Source: Acidiflorens sp963847715 | GTDB taxonomy: Bacteria; Acidobacteriota; Terriglobia; Terriglobales; Acidobacteriaceae | NCBI GenBank assembly: GCA_963847715.1 | Contig: CAWKAZ010000005.1 | Location: forward strand, 62,001 to 126,000 | DNA length: 64,000 bases | Direction: 5' to 3' | Shown: piece by piece, positions 23,975 to 33,789 of the stretch | Position numbering within the stretch: the stretch's first letter is position 1 | Layout of the letters: each line of letters starts with the position of its first letter | Made by a program: the position numbers and the translations under genes | Notes under the pieces: model-generated | Told to the model about the DNA's origin: nothing | Databases searched by the model: none | The model's input: only the letters and a program-made list of their open reading frames with translations

Positions 23975-26820
23975 CTAATGTTTCAGCACGGCGCTGCAGC
24001 GTTCGCACACTGTGGGATGATTCGGATCTTCGCCGACATGAGTTGAGAAGTTCCAGCAGCGCTCACATTTTTCTCCGGGAGCTTTACTCGACCTGCACCG
24101 TGACCGGTGCGTCTCCATTGGCTGGGGCCTTCTTCAATTCGACCGCCGAGACGATGAAGAAATAGCGCAGGTCGTTCTTGAAGCGCTCCAGCACCGAAAA
24201 CACCGGATCGGCCGCATTCAGCGTGACTTGCGCCTGCAGATTGCCGCCGATCAGCTTCTGGTTTCTCGCTTCTTCGAGCGCCTTCAGCACCGTTTCGCGG
24301 ACGGCCCGCACCGTTTTCCAATCGTTATTCCGAGCTTCCGCCTGCTTTGGATCTGGCGCGGTTTCCACTTCGCTTGCCCCGAGCACGTCAGCTGCTTCAG
24401 GAAAAGTCGCCAGATGCACGCTCTCAAGCCTTCCCGCCACCGGAGGCAAATACTGCCAGACTTCTTCGCAGGTGAAAGTCATGATCGGCGCGAGCAGCCG
24501 CACCAGCGCCTCGGCGATACGCCACATCGCGGTTTGCGCGGCGCGGCGTGATAGCGATTTATGAGTCGGAGTCGCCGAGGTGTAAAGGCGGTCCTTCAAA
24601 ATGTCCAGATAGAAGGCGCTCAGTTCTACTCCGCAGAAATTATTGATGCGGTGATAGATCTTATGGAACGCGAACTCTTCATACGAGCGCTGCACGTCCG
24701 CCGCTAATTCGACCGTCTGCCGCAGCATGTATTGATCGAGCGGCTGCAATTCGTCGAAGGCGACCGCATCGGCAGACGGATCGAAGCCGCTGAGGTTTCC
24801 GAGAATGAAGCGGAAAGTGTTGCGAATGTCGCGGTAGATTCCGGCGACGCGCTGCATGATCTGCGGCGAGCAAGCAACATCTTCACGGAAATCGACCGAA
24901 GCGACCCACATGCGTACGATCTCGCCGCCCAGGGTGTCGGCGATTTCGACCGGATCGACCGTGTTACCGAGCGACTTCGACATGGCGCGGCCTTGCTCGT
25001 CGAGCGTCCAGCCGCTGGTCGCCACCATGCGATAGGGAGCGCTACCCTCGTAGCCGATGGCGCAGAGTAGCGAAGAATGGAACCATCCGCGATGCTGGTC
25101 GCCGCCTTCAAGATAAAGGTCGGCGGGCCACGGGAGATTGGGTTCGTGTCCAAGCACGGCGGCGTGGCTCGATCCGGATTCGAACCACACGTCGAGAATG
25201 TCGGTCTCTTTCCTGAACTTCGTGCCTTCGCAATGGGCACACTTGTGGCCAGGTGAAAGAATCGCGTCGGCTTCCGGCGTGTACCAGGCATCGGCCCCAT
25301 GCTGCGAAACAAACTGCACGACTTGCCGGTTGACGTGCGCATCATGCACCGGTTTTCCGCAACTGTCGCAGAGAAAGACAGCGATCGGCACCCCCCACAC
25401 CCGCTGCCGCGAGATACACCAATCGGGGCGGGTGGCGATCATGTTGGAGATCCGTTCTTCGCCCCACGCTGGATCCCACTTCACTTTGGCGATCTCAGCG
25501 AGAGTGCGGCTGCGCATGGTCTCGCCTTTATTGTCCCCTTTCATCGGCGTTTCCATGCCGATAAACCACTGCTCGGTCGCGCGGAAGATCACCGGGTTGT
25601 GGCAGCGCCAGCAGTGAGGATAAGAGTGCTCGACCTTTTCGGAGTGCAGCAGCACGCCGCGCTTCTTCAGCAGCTCAACGATCGAGTCATTCGCGTCGAA
25701 CACGCGCTTGCCGTCGTACTCGGGCAAGCCGTTGCGCAGGATGCCCGACTTATCGACGTTGCAGGTCGGGTCGATCTTGTACTTCTGGCCAGTGAAGAAG
25801 TCTTCCGCGCCGTGGGCTGGGGCGGTATGAACGACGCCCGTGCCGGTGTCCATGGTGACGTAGTCAGCGAGCACGCCGATAATCTTGCGGTCGAGGAACG
25901 GATGCCGGAATTCTGTGTACTCCATTTTGCGGCCGGGGAAGCGCGCGATCTCTTTCGCGCCTGCGAGCCCGGTTTTTCCGATCGTCTCCGCCGCCAGCCG
26001 CTCGGCCACGATGTAGACATCGTCGCCCGCTTCGAGCGCCACGTATTCTTCATCGGGATGGAAGGCGACCGCCATCGACGCCGGAAGCGTCCACGGAGTT
26101 GTGGTCCAGATGATGGTTGCGACCTTCTTGCCCCTCAGCGCCGGGTCCAGCGAAGCCGGATCGCCTGCGAACGGATACTTCACCCACACCGTGGGACTGG
26201 TGTGATTTTCGTATTCGACTTCGGCTTCTGCCAGAGCCGTTTCGTCGAACATGCACCAGTACACCGGACGTAGTCCCTTGTAGACGAAGTCGTTTTCCAG
26301 GAAGCGGAAGAGAATGTCGAGGACGGCCGCTTCGTACTGCGGAGTCATTGTCGAATAAGGCTGATCCCAGCGACCGAACACTCCGATGCGCTTGAACTGC
26401 GAACGCTGCAGATCAAGAAACTTCTCTGCATATTTTCGACACTCGGCTCGAACGTCGACGGCAGCCATCTGCAGTTTCTTGCCGCCCAGCATCTGGTCAA
26501 CTTTGATTTCGATCGGGAGGCCGTGGCAATCCCATCCCGGGAACATAGGGGGAGTCGAATCCAGCCATGTTCTTCGACTTCACGATGAAGTCTTTGAGAC
26601 ATTTATTCATCGCCGTGCCCAGATGGATGGGCCCATTGGCGTAGGGAGGCCCGTCGTGCAGGACATAGGTGGGCGCGCCCTTGCGAACTTCGCGGATGCG
26701 ATCGTAGATGCGCTGCTCCGCCCAGCGGGCCAGCATTTTCGGCTCGTTCTGGGGCAGTCCCGCTTTCATCGGAAAGCCGGTTTTGGGCAGATTGATGGTA
26801 GATTTCAGATCCACGGGCAC
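23975..26820 (-). pseudogene. ileS: Isoleucyl-tRNA synthetase with two frameshifts
   Basis: The full gene spans about 948 codons, the normal IleRS length, but the reading frame changes twice. Segment 1 (26820 to about 26536) carries PPYANGPIHLGTAMNK (the HIGH motif) and ends GFDSPYVPG. An extra base at 26535 then shifts the frame. Segment 2 (about 26534 to 24084) resumes WDCHGLPIEIKVDQ and holds the editing domain and AMSKSLGN (the KMSKS motif). A stop at 24084-24086 comes from one extra T (or two lost bases). Segment 3 (about 24083 to 23975) encodes APGEKCERCWNFSTHVGEDPNHPTVCERC, the C-terminal zinc finger. All segments are otherwise well conserved. Since ileS is essential, sequencing or assembly error is at least as likely as decay. 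Confidence 0.88.
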
Positions 26821-26853
26821 TCGTTAAGTTCTCCCAACTGATTGAATCTTTTC

Positions 26854-26859
26854 ATTATA
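26854..26859 (-). promoter_or_regulatory. Putative -10 box of ileS
   Basis: TATAAT on the minus strand, within TATATAATG, lies 33 bases upstream of the ileS ATG. It is in the divergent gap with tonB. No good -35 hexamer was found at the right spacing, so the call is tentative. Confidence 0.35.
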
Positions 26860-27115
26860 TAGGGAACGCGGAAGTACAGGTCTATTGGAGAGGTACATGG
26901 GCGCGCGAATTCAAAAAGTACTGCCTCGCACCCGAGAAAACCGTGTACAATTTTCTGCAGGTCGATCCCTGCACGCATCCAACTGATTGGGAAATATGAG
27001 AGCGCGGGGTTTGGCGTTCTGAGTGCGTGATATTTTTTCCGGGCTCGGCGGAGCGCTCGCGCATCTAAAAGAGCGAACCCGGTACCCGCGAATCGGCCTT
27101 ATTGCTCGAGAGAAT

Positions 27116-28099
27116 ATGCCAGAACTTGAAACACCAGAGAAAACGCTGGGTCCAGAGCCCGAGCTGCACCTCCTTCTGACCAACAAGACTCTGGACGAGC
27201 CTCTGTGGAAATCTCTGTTCCAGAACGTCGACGAATTCTTTTTTCCCAAGAAGCTTCCTCCGCTCGTCCTGACGTCGAAGCCGGTCCCGGTGCGGGACAT
27301 CTGGGGCTTCTACAACTACAAGGGACGCGGCGCCGCTGGTTCGACCGTCATCCACATTCTGGCCTTGGCCTTGATCATTGCCGCGACCTATCTCGGCCGG
27401 AAGATGATTGTTGCGAAACCGAAAGAAACCGTTCTGCTGATCGCGCCCGATGATCTGCCCGTCCTGCCTGTTTCGAAGACTGTAAGCGGAGGTGGCGGAG
27501 GTGGCGGCGACCGCGACAAGCTGCAAGCATCGCAAGGCCGCCTGCCCACGCAGTCGCGCCAGCAGATCGTTCCGCCGATGGCGGTAAGGCGCAATCCAGA
27601 TCCAAAGCTAGAAGTTCCGCCGACAATTGTGGCTCCTACCCTACCTCAGCCGAGTCTGGCGGAGATGGGTGACCCGCTATCGCATCTACCGTCGGTCCCG
27701 TCGAATGGAACGGGCGCGGGCGGCGGAATTGGCACTGGCAGCGGTGGCGGCGTAGGTTCCGGGGAAGGTCCCGGTTTTGGCCCTGGCCGCGGCGGCGGTA
27801 CCGGTGGCGGAGTCTATAAAGTTGGCGGCGGAGTTTCTGGTCCTAAGCTGATTTATCAGCCTGATCCCGAATATTCAGAGGAAGCACGCAAGGCCAAGTT
27901 CCAAGGCACCTGCGTTCTCTGGGTGGTGGTTGGTCCGGATGGCAAGGCGCGCGACATTCGCGTGGCTCGGACGCTCGGATTGGGTTTGGACGAAAAGGCC
28001 ATCGAAGCTGTCAAGACGTGGCGCTTCGAACCTGCGATGAAAGACAATAAGCCGGTTGCGGTTCAGATTAACGTGGAAGTCAGCTTCCGTCTGTATTAA
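27116..28099 (+). CDS. TonB-family energy transducer
   Basis: A 327-residue TonB-like protein linking inner-membrane proton-motive force to outer-membrane receptors. The cytoplasmic N-terminus (about 1-80, including LWKSLFQNVDEFFFPKKLPPL) is followed by one transmembrane helix (GSTVIHILALALIIAATYLG). A long Gly/Pro-rich periplasmic linker with poly-Gly runs follows. The TonB C-terminal domain is PDPEYSEEARKAKFQGTCVLWVVVGPDGKARDIRVARTLGLGLDEKAIEAVKTWRFEPA. The ATG at 27116 is used; an in-frame GTG at 27023 adds 31 protein-like residues and cannot be excluded. No exbB/exbD was seen nearby. A strong terminator follows. Confidence 0.85.
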   Translation: MPELETPEKTLGPEPELHLLLTNKTLDEPLWKSLFQNVDEFFFPKKLPPLVLTSKPVPVRDIWGFYNYKGRGAAGSTVIHILALALIIAATYLGRKMIVAKPKETVLLIAPDDLPVLPVSKTVSGGGGGGGDRDKLQASQGRLPTQSRQQIVPPMAVRRNPDPKLEVPPTIVAPTLPQPSLAEMGDPLSHLPSVPSNGTGAGGGIGTGSGGGVGSGEGPGFGPGRGGGTGGGVYKVGGGVSGPKLIYQPDPEYSEEARKAKFQGTCVLWVVVGPDGKARDIRVARTLGLGLDEKAIEAVKTWRFEPAMKDNKPVAVQINVEVSFRLY

Positions 28100-28132
28100 C
28101 GAGAAGTATTCAAAATTTGGGAGCCCGGATTG

Positions 28133-28154
28133 CGGCCGCGCAAGCGGCCGTTTT
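28133..28154 (+). terminator. Rho-independent terminator after the TonB gene
   Basis: CGGCCGC (28133-28139) pairs perfectly with GCGGCCG (28144-28150) around a GCAA tetraloop and is followed by TTTT. It lies 34 bases past the tonB stop and just before the convergent murI end. Confidence 0.8.
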
Positions 28155-28171
28155 CATTTCTCGTTCGAAGT

Positions 28172-28996
28172 CTATTCCTTCAAATCTACATGCAGCACAT
28201 CTTCCACCGGATACCCAAGAAACCGGGTTCCCATCTTCTTGAATTTCTCCGCTGAATCGGTCGCAAAGAACTTGAGTTGGTGCGTGGCTCGGAGCTCGCT
28301 GCGGCTCCGAGAAACGGGTTCGATTTTGAGTTGGCGCGCCACTTCGTCCGCGGTCGACTCAGCCGAATCCACAATGGCGATGTGCTCCGGCGCCACACGC
28401 CGCAACAGAGGTTTGATCAGCGGATAGTGTGTGCAGCCCAGCACCAGCACGTCAGCTTGGCGCGCATCGTCTGAAAACGCTTCGGCCAAATATATTTTCG
28501 CCACCTGCTCGGTTACCGGATGTTCCACCCATCCTTCTTCCACCAGGGGAACAAACAGAGGACAGGCCTTTTCACGCACCGCGACGTTCCTCGTTTCGAG
28601 GGCACGCTGGTAAGCATGGCTGCTGACCGTGGCGTCCGTGCCGATGACGACCACGTTTTTCTTGTGCGTCGCGGCCGCCGCGGCTGCCGCCCCAGGTTCA
28701 ACTACGCCGACGACTTCCACATCCGCTGCCGCTTGGATTTCGGGAAGGGCCAACGCCGTGGCCGTGTTGCAGGCGATCACCAGCAATTCCGCCCCGTGAT
28801 CCTGCAGATAGCGCACGGCTCCGACCGCGTAGTGGGCAACCGTAGACGCTGACTTCGAGCCGTAAGGAAGGCGCGCCGTGTCACCGAAATAAAGGTAGTC
28901 GGCGTTGGGAACACGTTCGACGAGGGCGCGGAGCACGGTGAGTCCGCCCACGCCTGAGTCGAATACACCGATGGTTGGCCTGCGAGACTTGGACAT
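28172..28996 (-). CDS. murI: Glutamate racemase
   Basis: A 274-residue cytoplasmic enzyme making D-glutamate for peptidoglycan. The N-terminus GVFDSGVGGLTVLRAL and the two catalytic cysteines, in VIACNTATALALP and LVLGCTHYPLIKPLL, are present. YFGDTARLPYGSKS is also conserved. An alanine run (PGAAAAAAATHKK, near residue 105) is unusual but lies in a loop. It is convergent with tonB, and the upstream gap contains a hairpin cluster. Confidence 0.95.
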   Translation of the reverse strand: MSKSRRPTIGVFDSGVGGLTVLRALVERVPNADYLYFGDTARLPYGSKSASTVAHYAVGAVRYLQDHGAELLVIACNTATALALPEIQAAADVEVVGVVEPGAAAAAAATHKKNVVVIGTDATVSSHAYQRALETRNVAVREKACPLFVPLVEEGWVEHPVTEQVAKIYLAEAFSDDARQADVLVLGCTHYPLIKPLLRRVAPEHIAIVDSAESTADEVARQLKIEPVSRSRSELRATHQLKFFATDSAEKFKKMGTRFLGYPVEDVLHVDLKE

Positions 28997-29121
28997 GGTC
29001 GTCAGTGGTTAGCCTTCTGCGGTGGGAATCGCGCGTTCATTGAGGTACTAATTACGATCTCTTGTGGCGGTTCTTGTGCGGTAAAGCCTCGTACGGAATT
29101 CTAGCATCGGCGCTTTCTTTC

Positions 29122-29202
29122 GCCCCTTCGGGGCTTGTTCAACTCGTGCTCTCTCCACCCACGCCTTGCGGCGTGGGCTGCATTCTTGCGCCGCTTCGCG
29201 GC
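29122..29202. repeat. Second hairpin-cluster intergenic element
   Basis: Three palindromes in a row: GCCCCTTCGGGGC (29122-29134), CCCACGCC/GGCGTGGG around TTGC (29158-29177), and GCCGC/GCGGC around TTC (29190-29202). A related CTTTGCGGCTTGGGCC tail follows. It fills the 282-base murI-ftcD divergent gap and resembles the cluster at 7751-7842 in design rather than exact sequence. Confidence 0.55.
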
Positions 29203-29278
29203 TTGAGGTGCACTCTTTTCGCTTTGCGGCTTGGGCCGTAGTTGCCTTGCCGAAGCTTGGGCCATTATCCTTCTGGCC

Positions 29279-30754
29279 ATGCCCAGCACTCTGGTTGAAT
29301 GTGTTCCTAATTTTTCCGAAGGTCGTGACAAGGCCAAAGTCGATGCCATTGTCGATGCCATGAAAGTTCCTGGCGTCTATCTTCTCGATCGCGAGATGGA
29401 TTCGGACCACAACCGCTGCGTCATCACTCTGGTCGGCGAGCGCGAGGCGATTCAGGAGGCGGCGATTCGCGGAGTTGGGAAGGCGGCCGAGTTAATCGAT
29501 CTCACCAAGCATCAGGGTGCGCATCCGCGCATGGGTGCGGCCGATGTTGTGCCGTTTATTCCGATTGACGGGGTCACGATTGAAGACTGCGTCGCCATGG
29601 CGCGCCACGTTGGCGCAGAGATCGCAAAGCGTTTTCAGATTCCGGTCTATCTTTACGAGGCGGCTGCGGCGACTCCGGAACGGCAGAACCTGGAGAACAT
29701 TCGCCGCGGCCAGTTCGAAGGCATTCGCGCCGATATCGAGACGAATCCGGCGCGCAAGCCAGATTTTGGTGAGCCCCGAGTGCATCCGACCGCAGGCGCG
29801 ACTGTCGTTGGCGCACGGAAGGCTCTTGTGGCCTACAACGTTTTCCTGAACACACCAGACGTCGACATCGCCAAGAAGATTGCGAAGGCGGTACGTTTTT
29901 CCAGCGGCGGGTTGCGATTCGTGAAAGGTGCTGGATTTCTGGTGCGCGGCCTGGCTCAGGTTTCAATGAATCTCACCGACTTCGAGCAGACTCCTGTGCA
30001 CCGCGTTTTCGAATTCGTGAAGCGGGAGGCGGCCCGTTACGGCGTGATTCCAGTTTCGAGCGAGATTGTTGGCTTGATCCCGAAGAAGGCACTAGAGCAG
30101 GCCGCGGAATGGTTCCTGCAAGTCGAGAATTTCGATTCATCGCTGATTCTGGAGAATAGGCTCGCTGCAGTCATAGGTGGGAAAATGGCGGTTGGCGGCC
30201 TGCGCGCCGGCGTCGAGCCCTTCATCGAGCAACTGGCCGCTCCCACCGCGACTCCGGGAGGCGGAAGCGCCGCTGCGGCCAGCGGAGCCATGGCCGCGGG
30301 ACTGGCGAACATGGTGGCGTCCATGTCGCGCGGTAAGAAAGCGTACCTGCAGTACGAAGCACAGCTCAGCCAGGCAATCGCCCGGCTTGGCCAATTGCGC
30401 GAAGAACTCAAGGCTGCGATTGACGCCGACGCGGAATCCTACAACCTCGTCATGAAGGCTTACAAGTCCGCCAAGGAGTCGTCCGACGGCGATGCCGCCA
30501 TCAACTCCGCGTTGAAGCAAGCGACTAGCGTCCCTCTCAGCGTCGCTGAAAAGGTAACCGAGGTGGCGCAGATCGCGACCAGCCTGAAGCCGATTACGAA
30601 CCCCAACATGAAATCCGACCTGACGACCGCGATCGCCTTAGCAAAGGCTGCCCTCGAGGGCGCGCTGGCGAACGTCGATATCAATCTCGATTCGCTAAAG
30701 GACGAGGGGTTTGTCGCCGAGACGCGGAAGCGTTCGCTAGCCCTAAAGGTATAA
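29279..30754 (+). CDS. ftcD: Bifunctional glutamate formiminotransferase / formimino-THF cyclodeaminase
   Basis: A 491-residue fusion enzyme of histidine catabolism and one-carbon metabolism. The N-terminal formiminotransferase, about 1-300, has LVECVPNFSEGRD, GAHPRMGAADVVPFIPI and FVKGAGFLVRGLAQVSMNLTDF. The C-terminal cyclodeaminase, about 310-491, is all-helical with AAPTATPGGGSAAAASGAMAAGLANMVASMSRGK. It moves a formimino group to tetrahydrofolate and then forms 5,10-methenyl-THF. The ATG at 29279 is the family start; the frame extends upstream without a Shine-Dalgarno. Other hut genes are not in the window. The next gene begins three bases later. Confidence 0.94.
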   Translation: MPSTLVECVPNFSEGRDKAKVDAIVDAMKVPGVYLLDREMDSDHNRCVITLVGEREAIQEAAIRGVGKAAELIDLTKHQGAHPRMGAADVVPFIPIDGVTIEDCVAMARHVGAEIAKRFQIPVYLYEAAAATPERQNLENIRRGQFEGIRADIETNPARKPDFGEPRVHPTAGATVVGARKALVAYNVFLNTPDVDIAKKIAKAVRFSSGGLRFVKGAGFLVRGLAQVSMNLTDFEQTPVHRVFEFVKREAARYGVIPVSSEIVGLIPKKALEQAAEWFLQVENFDSSLILENRLAAVIGGKMAVGGLRAGVEPFIEQLAAPTATPGGGSAAAASGAMAAGLANMVASMSRGKKAYLQYEAQLSQAIARLGQLREELKAAIDADAESYNLVMKAYKSAKESSDGDAAINSALKQATSVPLSVAEKVTEVAQIATSLKPITNPNMKSDLTTAIALAKAALEGALANVDINLDSLKDEGFVAETRKRSLALKV

Positions 30755-30756
30755 CC

Positions 30757-31275
30757 TTGCTCAGAAAGTCGATCCTCGTATTAATGATTGCCATTGGGCT
30801 CGCCGCTGTCGGGAGCCTGTTCGTAAACCGGTTGCGCTACTTCCGGCAAGACGTCAAGTCTTGTTTCACTGACGCCGGCGGACTCCAACCGGGGGCGCAG
30901 GTGCGCATTGCTGGAGTTGATGTCGGAACAGTTCGCAGCGTTCGCGCCAATCCACAGAACCAGAATTGTCCGGCCGAAGTCGAGATGGCTCTGGCTACAA
31001 CATACGAGATCACGATTCCGAAAGATTCAATCGCGGCGATCGAGCCCTCGGGTTTAATTAGTGGAGCCTACATAAGCATCGCCACCGCCCAGACCTCGGG
31101 CGCACCGATCGAAAACTATGGCTATCTGAAAAGCAAGCCCATCAAACCATCGCCTTCAGTGGGAGATCAGATCAAAGCCGCAGACTTCTTGTTCCATTTA
31201 GTACAGGCGGCGAAGGAAGTGGAGAAAGAAAGTCCTTCGGATCGAGATTCTTCTCAACGCCAGACCAGTCACTAG
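30757..31275 (+). CDS. MCE/MlaD-domain substrate-binding protein
   Basis: A 172-residue membrane-anchored protein. An N-terminal transmembrane helix (LVLMIAIGLAAVGSLFVN) precedes one MCE domain: FTDAGGLQPGAQVRIAGVDVGTVRSVRAN, then VEMALATTYEITIPKDSIAAIEPSGLISGAYISI. MCE proteins bind lipids for transport between membranes (MlaD family). The start is TTG at 30757, two bases after the ftcD stop, so it is in the same transcript. No MlaE/MlaF homologue is adjacent, making this an orphan MCE gene or a cotranscribed accident. The C-terminus is charged and disordered. Confidence 0.75.
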   Translation: MLRKSILVLMIAIGLAAVGSLFVNRLRYFRQDVKSCFTDAGGLQPGAQVRIAGVDVGTVRSVRANPQNQNCPAEVEMALATTYEITIPKDSIAAIEPSGLISGAYISIATAQTSGAPIENYGYLKSKPIKPSPSVGDQIKAADFLFHLVQAAKEVEKESPSDRDSSQRQTSH

Positions 31276-31310
31276 GGTGGAGGGGTGAAAGACAAGAAGG
31301 TACTCGGAAT

Positions 31311-32498
31311 CTACGCGGGAACCGGTTCCTCCGCAACGACAACAGCCGGCGCCCGCTTCAGGAACCGGAAGAACGTGGCGTTCGCTAGGATGGTCACGAG
31401 TGAGGCCGCCAGCGTGGCGTTGTAAACATCCGACCCGATCAAGCCCGAATGCCGCGCGACCTGGGCGAGCACAAAGGAAAACTCTCCGATTTGGGTTAGC
31501 CCGATGCCGACCCGCAATGCCGTTTTCGCTGGGTAACCAAAAATACGAACAATCACCGACCAAACCACAAATTTTCCGAGCAGAATCAGTCCCAGTAAAA
31601 CTGTCAGCAGCCGCCAATTAGAAAGCCATGTGTGCGGATCAATGAGCATGCCGATGGTGACGAAGAAGAGCGCAACGAAGGCGTCTCTGAGTGGAAGAGT
31701 TTGCGCGGCGAGTTTGTGGGCGTAATCCGAACTGCCGAGCAGGAGGCCACCAACAAATGCGCCCAGCGCCAGCGACAGTCCAATCGCTTCCGTAATGGCG
31801 GCGATGACCAGGCAAATCGTCAACGCCAGAAGAAGCGAGATTTCGTCATTGCATGTTCTCTCGACGCTAGTGAGCAGTCGCGGAACGATTTTCCATGCGG
31901 CAAACACAACCGGGATCAGCAAGAGAATCGCCTTGCCAATTTTCCAGATGATCTGCGTATAGTCGGCACCACCAGCGGAGCCGAGACTGGTTAGCAAGAC
32001 GGTGAGAATGACGACGGCAAGATCTTAGACGAGCGTGAGCGCAATCATAATGCGGCCGGATTCTGAGCTGAGTTCGCCGCGATCCATGAGAAGGCGCATG
32101 AGAACCATCGTGCTGGCGACGGAAATAATGCAGCCAACGACAACCCCACGAGAAAACGGCCAGCCCAGCAGCAACCCCAATCCGGCACTGAGCCCGATCG
32201 ACAAGCAAATGCCCAGCGGCGCGCCCACGAGTGCGACCCATTTCACGCGCAACAACTCTGGAATGGAGAACTCGATGCCGACCGAGAACATGAGGAGAAT
32301 GACTCCCACTTCTGCCATGGCTTCGAACGTGCGTACGTTATGGATGTGAGGCCCGGGCGTAAGCGGACTAAGGATGAGGCCCGCAAGTACATAGCCGACA
32401 ATCACCGGCTGGCGAAGCCGCGAAAACAGAATGCCAATGATGAAGGCCCCGGCAAAAACCATGGCAATGTCTTGAAAGATAAATGTGTGCTCGCTCAT
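31311..32498 (-). pseudogene. Kef-type cation:proton antiporter interrupted by an in-frame stop
   Basis: The Na+/H+ exchanger (CPA2) membrane domain reads in one frame over 395 codons, broken by one TAA at 32025-32027. The upstream part (from ATG 32498, GGAG seven bases before) starts MSEHTFIFQDIAMVFAGAFIIGILFSRL and ends IMIALTLV. The downstream part continues DLAVVILTVLLTSLGSAGG. The family normally has E or Q at the stop position (TLVEDLAVV), so one substitution explains it. Downstream blocks such as LGAFVGGLLLGSSDYAHKL are intact. No RCK/TrkA domain follows. It is either a nonsense mutation, a base-call error, or a gene translated by suppression. Confidence 0.82.
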
Positions 32499-32782
32499 GC
32501 AAGCGCTCCACGAAGGATTCTTGTGCCAGAGATTGTAGTGCAAATGGCGGACGACGCGCCCGGATGCATCTTCCCGACCGGTATTTTCCGGCGCAATCTG
32601 GCTCAAATCCCGCGTTCCAATACCATGCGGGAGGACGCACTTTAGTTACGGTCCTACCGCGTGCATTCGGGACTAGAATGGGAAGAGATCAACCAACAGA
32701 CTGCCAGGGATCCAACAACTTGAGCTTTGGGCTTTGCATCCAAGTTGGCAGACCCTTGCGAGGACTTTGTTTTGAGGAATCT

Positions 32783-33712
32783 ATGAAGAATCTTTGTTTT
32801 GTGTTTCTGCTTCTGTGCGCGACGGTTGGTTATACCATGCCGATCGCATCGTCGGCGCGGGCCATGGTGCCTTCTGAGATTCAGCAACTGATCGGCGTCG
32901 ACTACCGTGCGCTGAAGGATTCGCCTACCGCGCAGGCGCTCAAGCAGCAAGTGCTGCCCGACAACTTGAAGGATCTCGAGACGGCACTGAAGGTGATTGG
33001 GATCGATTCTGAGCACGATCTCGATCAGCTCAACTTCGCCGCTTTCCGCACCGAGAAAAAGGGCATTCAGACAATCGGGATCGCGCAGGGATCGTTCTCC
33101 GCGAAAGCGGTCCTGAAGAAAATGAAGACCAAGAAAATCTCCGGCACCAAGTACGGCACGGCGGTGATTTACCCCATGGACAATGGCCTGGTCATGACCT
33201 TCATGGACGACAATACGCTGGCTTTCGGGACCGACGCCTCGTTAAAGAGCGCACTCGATACCCGCGACGGCAAGCGCGCGTCGCTCGATTCGAATCCGAC
33301 GATGACCGACGAGATGTCGGCCGTTGACGGCTCGCCGGTCTGGAGCATCCTCGACCAGAAGGGAACTCAGGCGATGATGTACTCGGCGCTGGGCGATGCT
33401 TCGAAGATTGCCGACTATGAGACCCTCAAGAAGCGCATTCTGGCGTCGCGCTACACGATGAACTTCCAGAGCGGAGTGAATTTCGATCTGAGCGTTCTTA
33501 CTGCCGATTCCATGACCGCGGCAACGCTTTCAACGATCGTGAAGGCGGGCATGCTGTACAAGAAGATGAATGCCACGCCGGCGGAAAAGACCGCGCTCGA
33601 AGCGACCACCGTGGATTCCGACAGCTCGAACCTGCAACTGCACTTCAAGAGCGACGATCAGAAATTTCAGGCGCTGATGCATTCGCCGCTGTTTGCTGCC
33701 GTATCGCACTAG
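32783..33712 (+). CDS. Secreted protein of unknown function
   Basis: A 309-residue exported protein. GAGG five bases before the ATG sets the start, rejecting a longer frame from 32483. The signal peptide is KNLCFVFLLLCATVGYTMPIASSARA. The mature protein has alternating helices and strands (VPSEIQQLIGVDYRALKDSPTAQALKQQVLPDNLKDLETALK; FRTEKKGIQTIGIAQGSF). A segment near DNTLAFGTDASLKSALDTRDGK resembles uncharacterised secreted acidobacterial proteins I cannot name. There is no catalytic motif. It is followed by a strong terminator. Confidence 0.7.
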   Translation: MKNLCFVFLLLCATVGYTMPIASSARAMVPSEIQQLIGVDYRALKDSPTAQALKQQVLPDNLKDLETALKVIGIDSEHDLDQLNFAAFRTEKKGIQTIGIAQGSFSAKAVLKKMKTKKISGTKYGTAVIYPMDNGLVMTFMDDNTLAFGTDASLKSALDTRDGKRASLDSNPTMTDEMSAVDGSPVWSILDQKGTQAMMYSALGDASKIADYETLKKRILASRYTMNFQSGVNFDLSVLTADSMTAATLSTIVKAGMLYKKMNATPAEKTALEATTVDSDSSNLQLHFKSDDQKFQALMHSPLFAAVSH

Positions 33713-33735
33713 ACTTCTAAAAATTGAAGCACGAC

Positions 33736-33765
33736 GCCCCGGACTTCGGTTCGGGGCTTTGTTTT
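33736..33765 (+). terminator. Rho-independent terminator with UUCG loop
   Basis: A 9-bp stem (GCCCCGGAC with GTTCGGGGC, one G-T pair) has a TTCG tetraloop at 33736-33757 and is followed by TTTGTTTT. It lies 23 bases after the stop at 33712 and just before the DUF885 gene. Confidence 0.85.
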
Positions 33766-33789
33766 GCGCGGCCTTCGATTCGCTATAAG

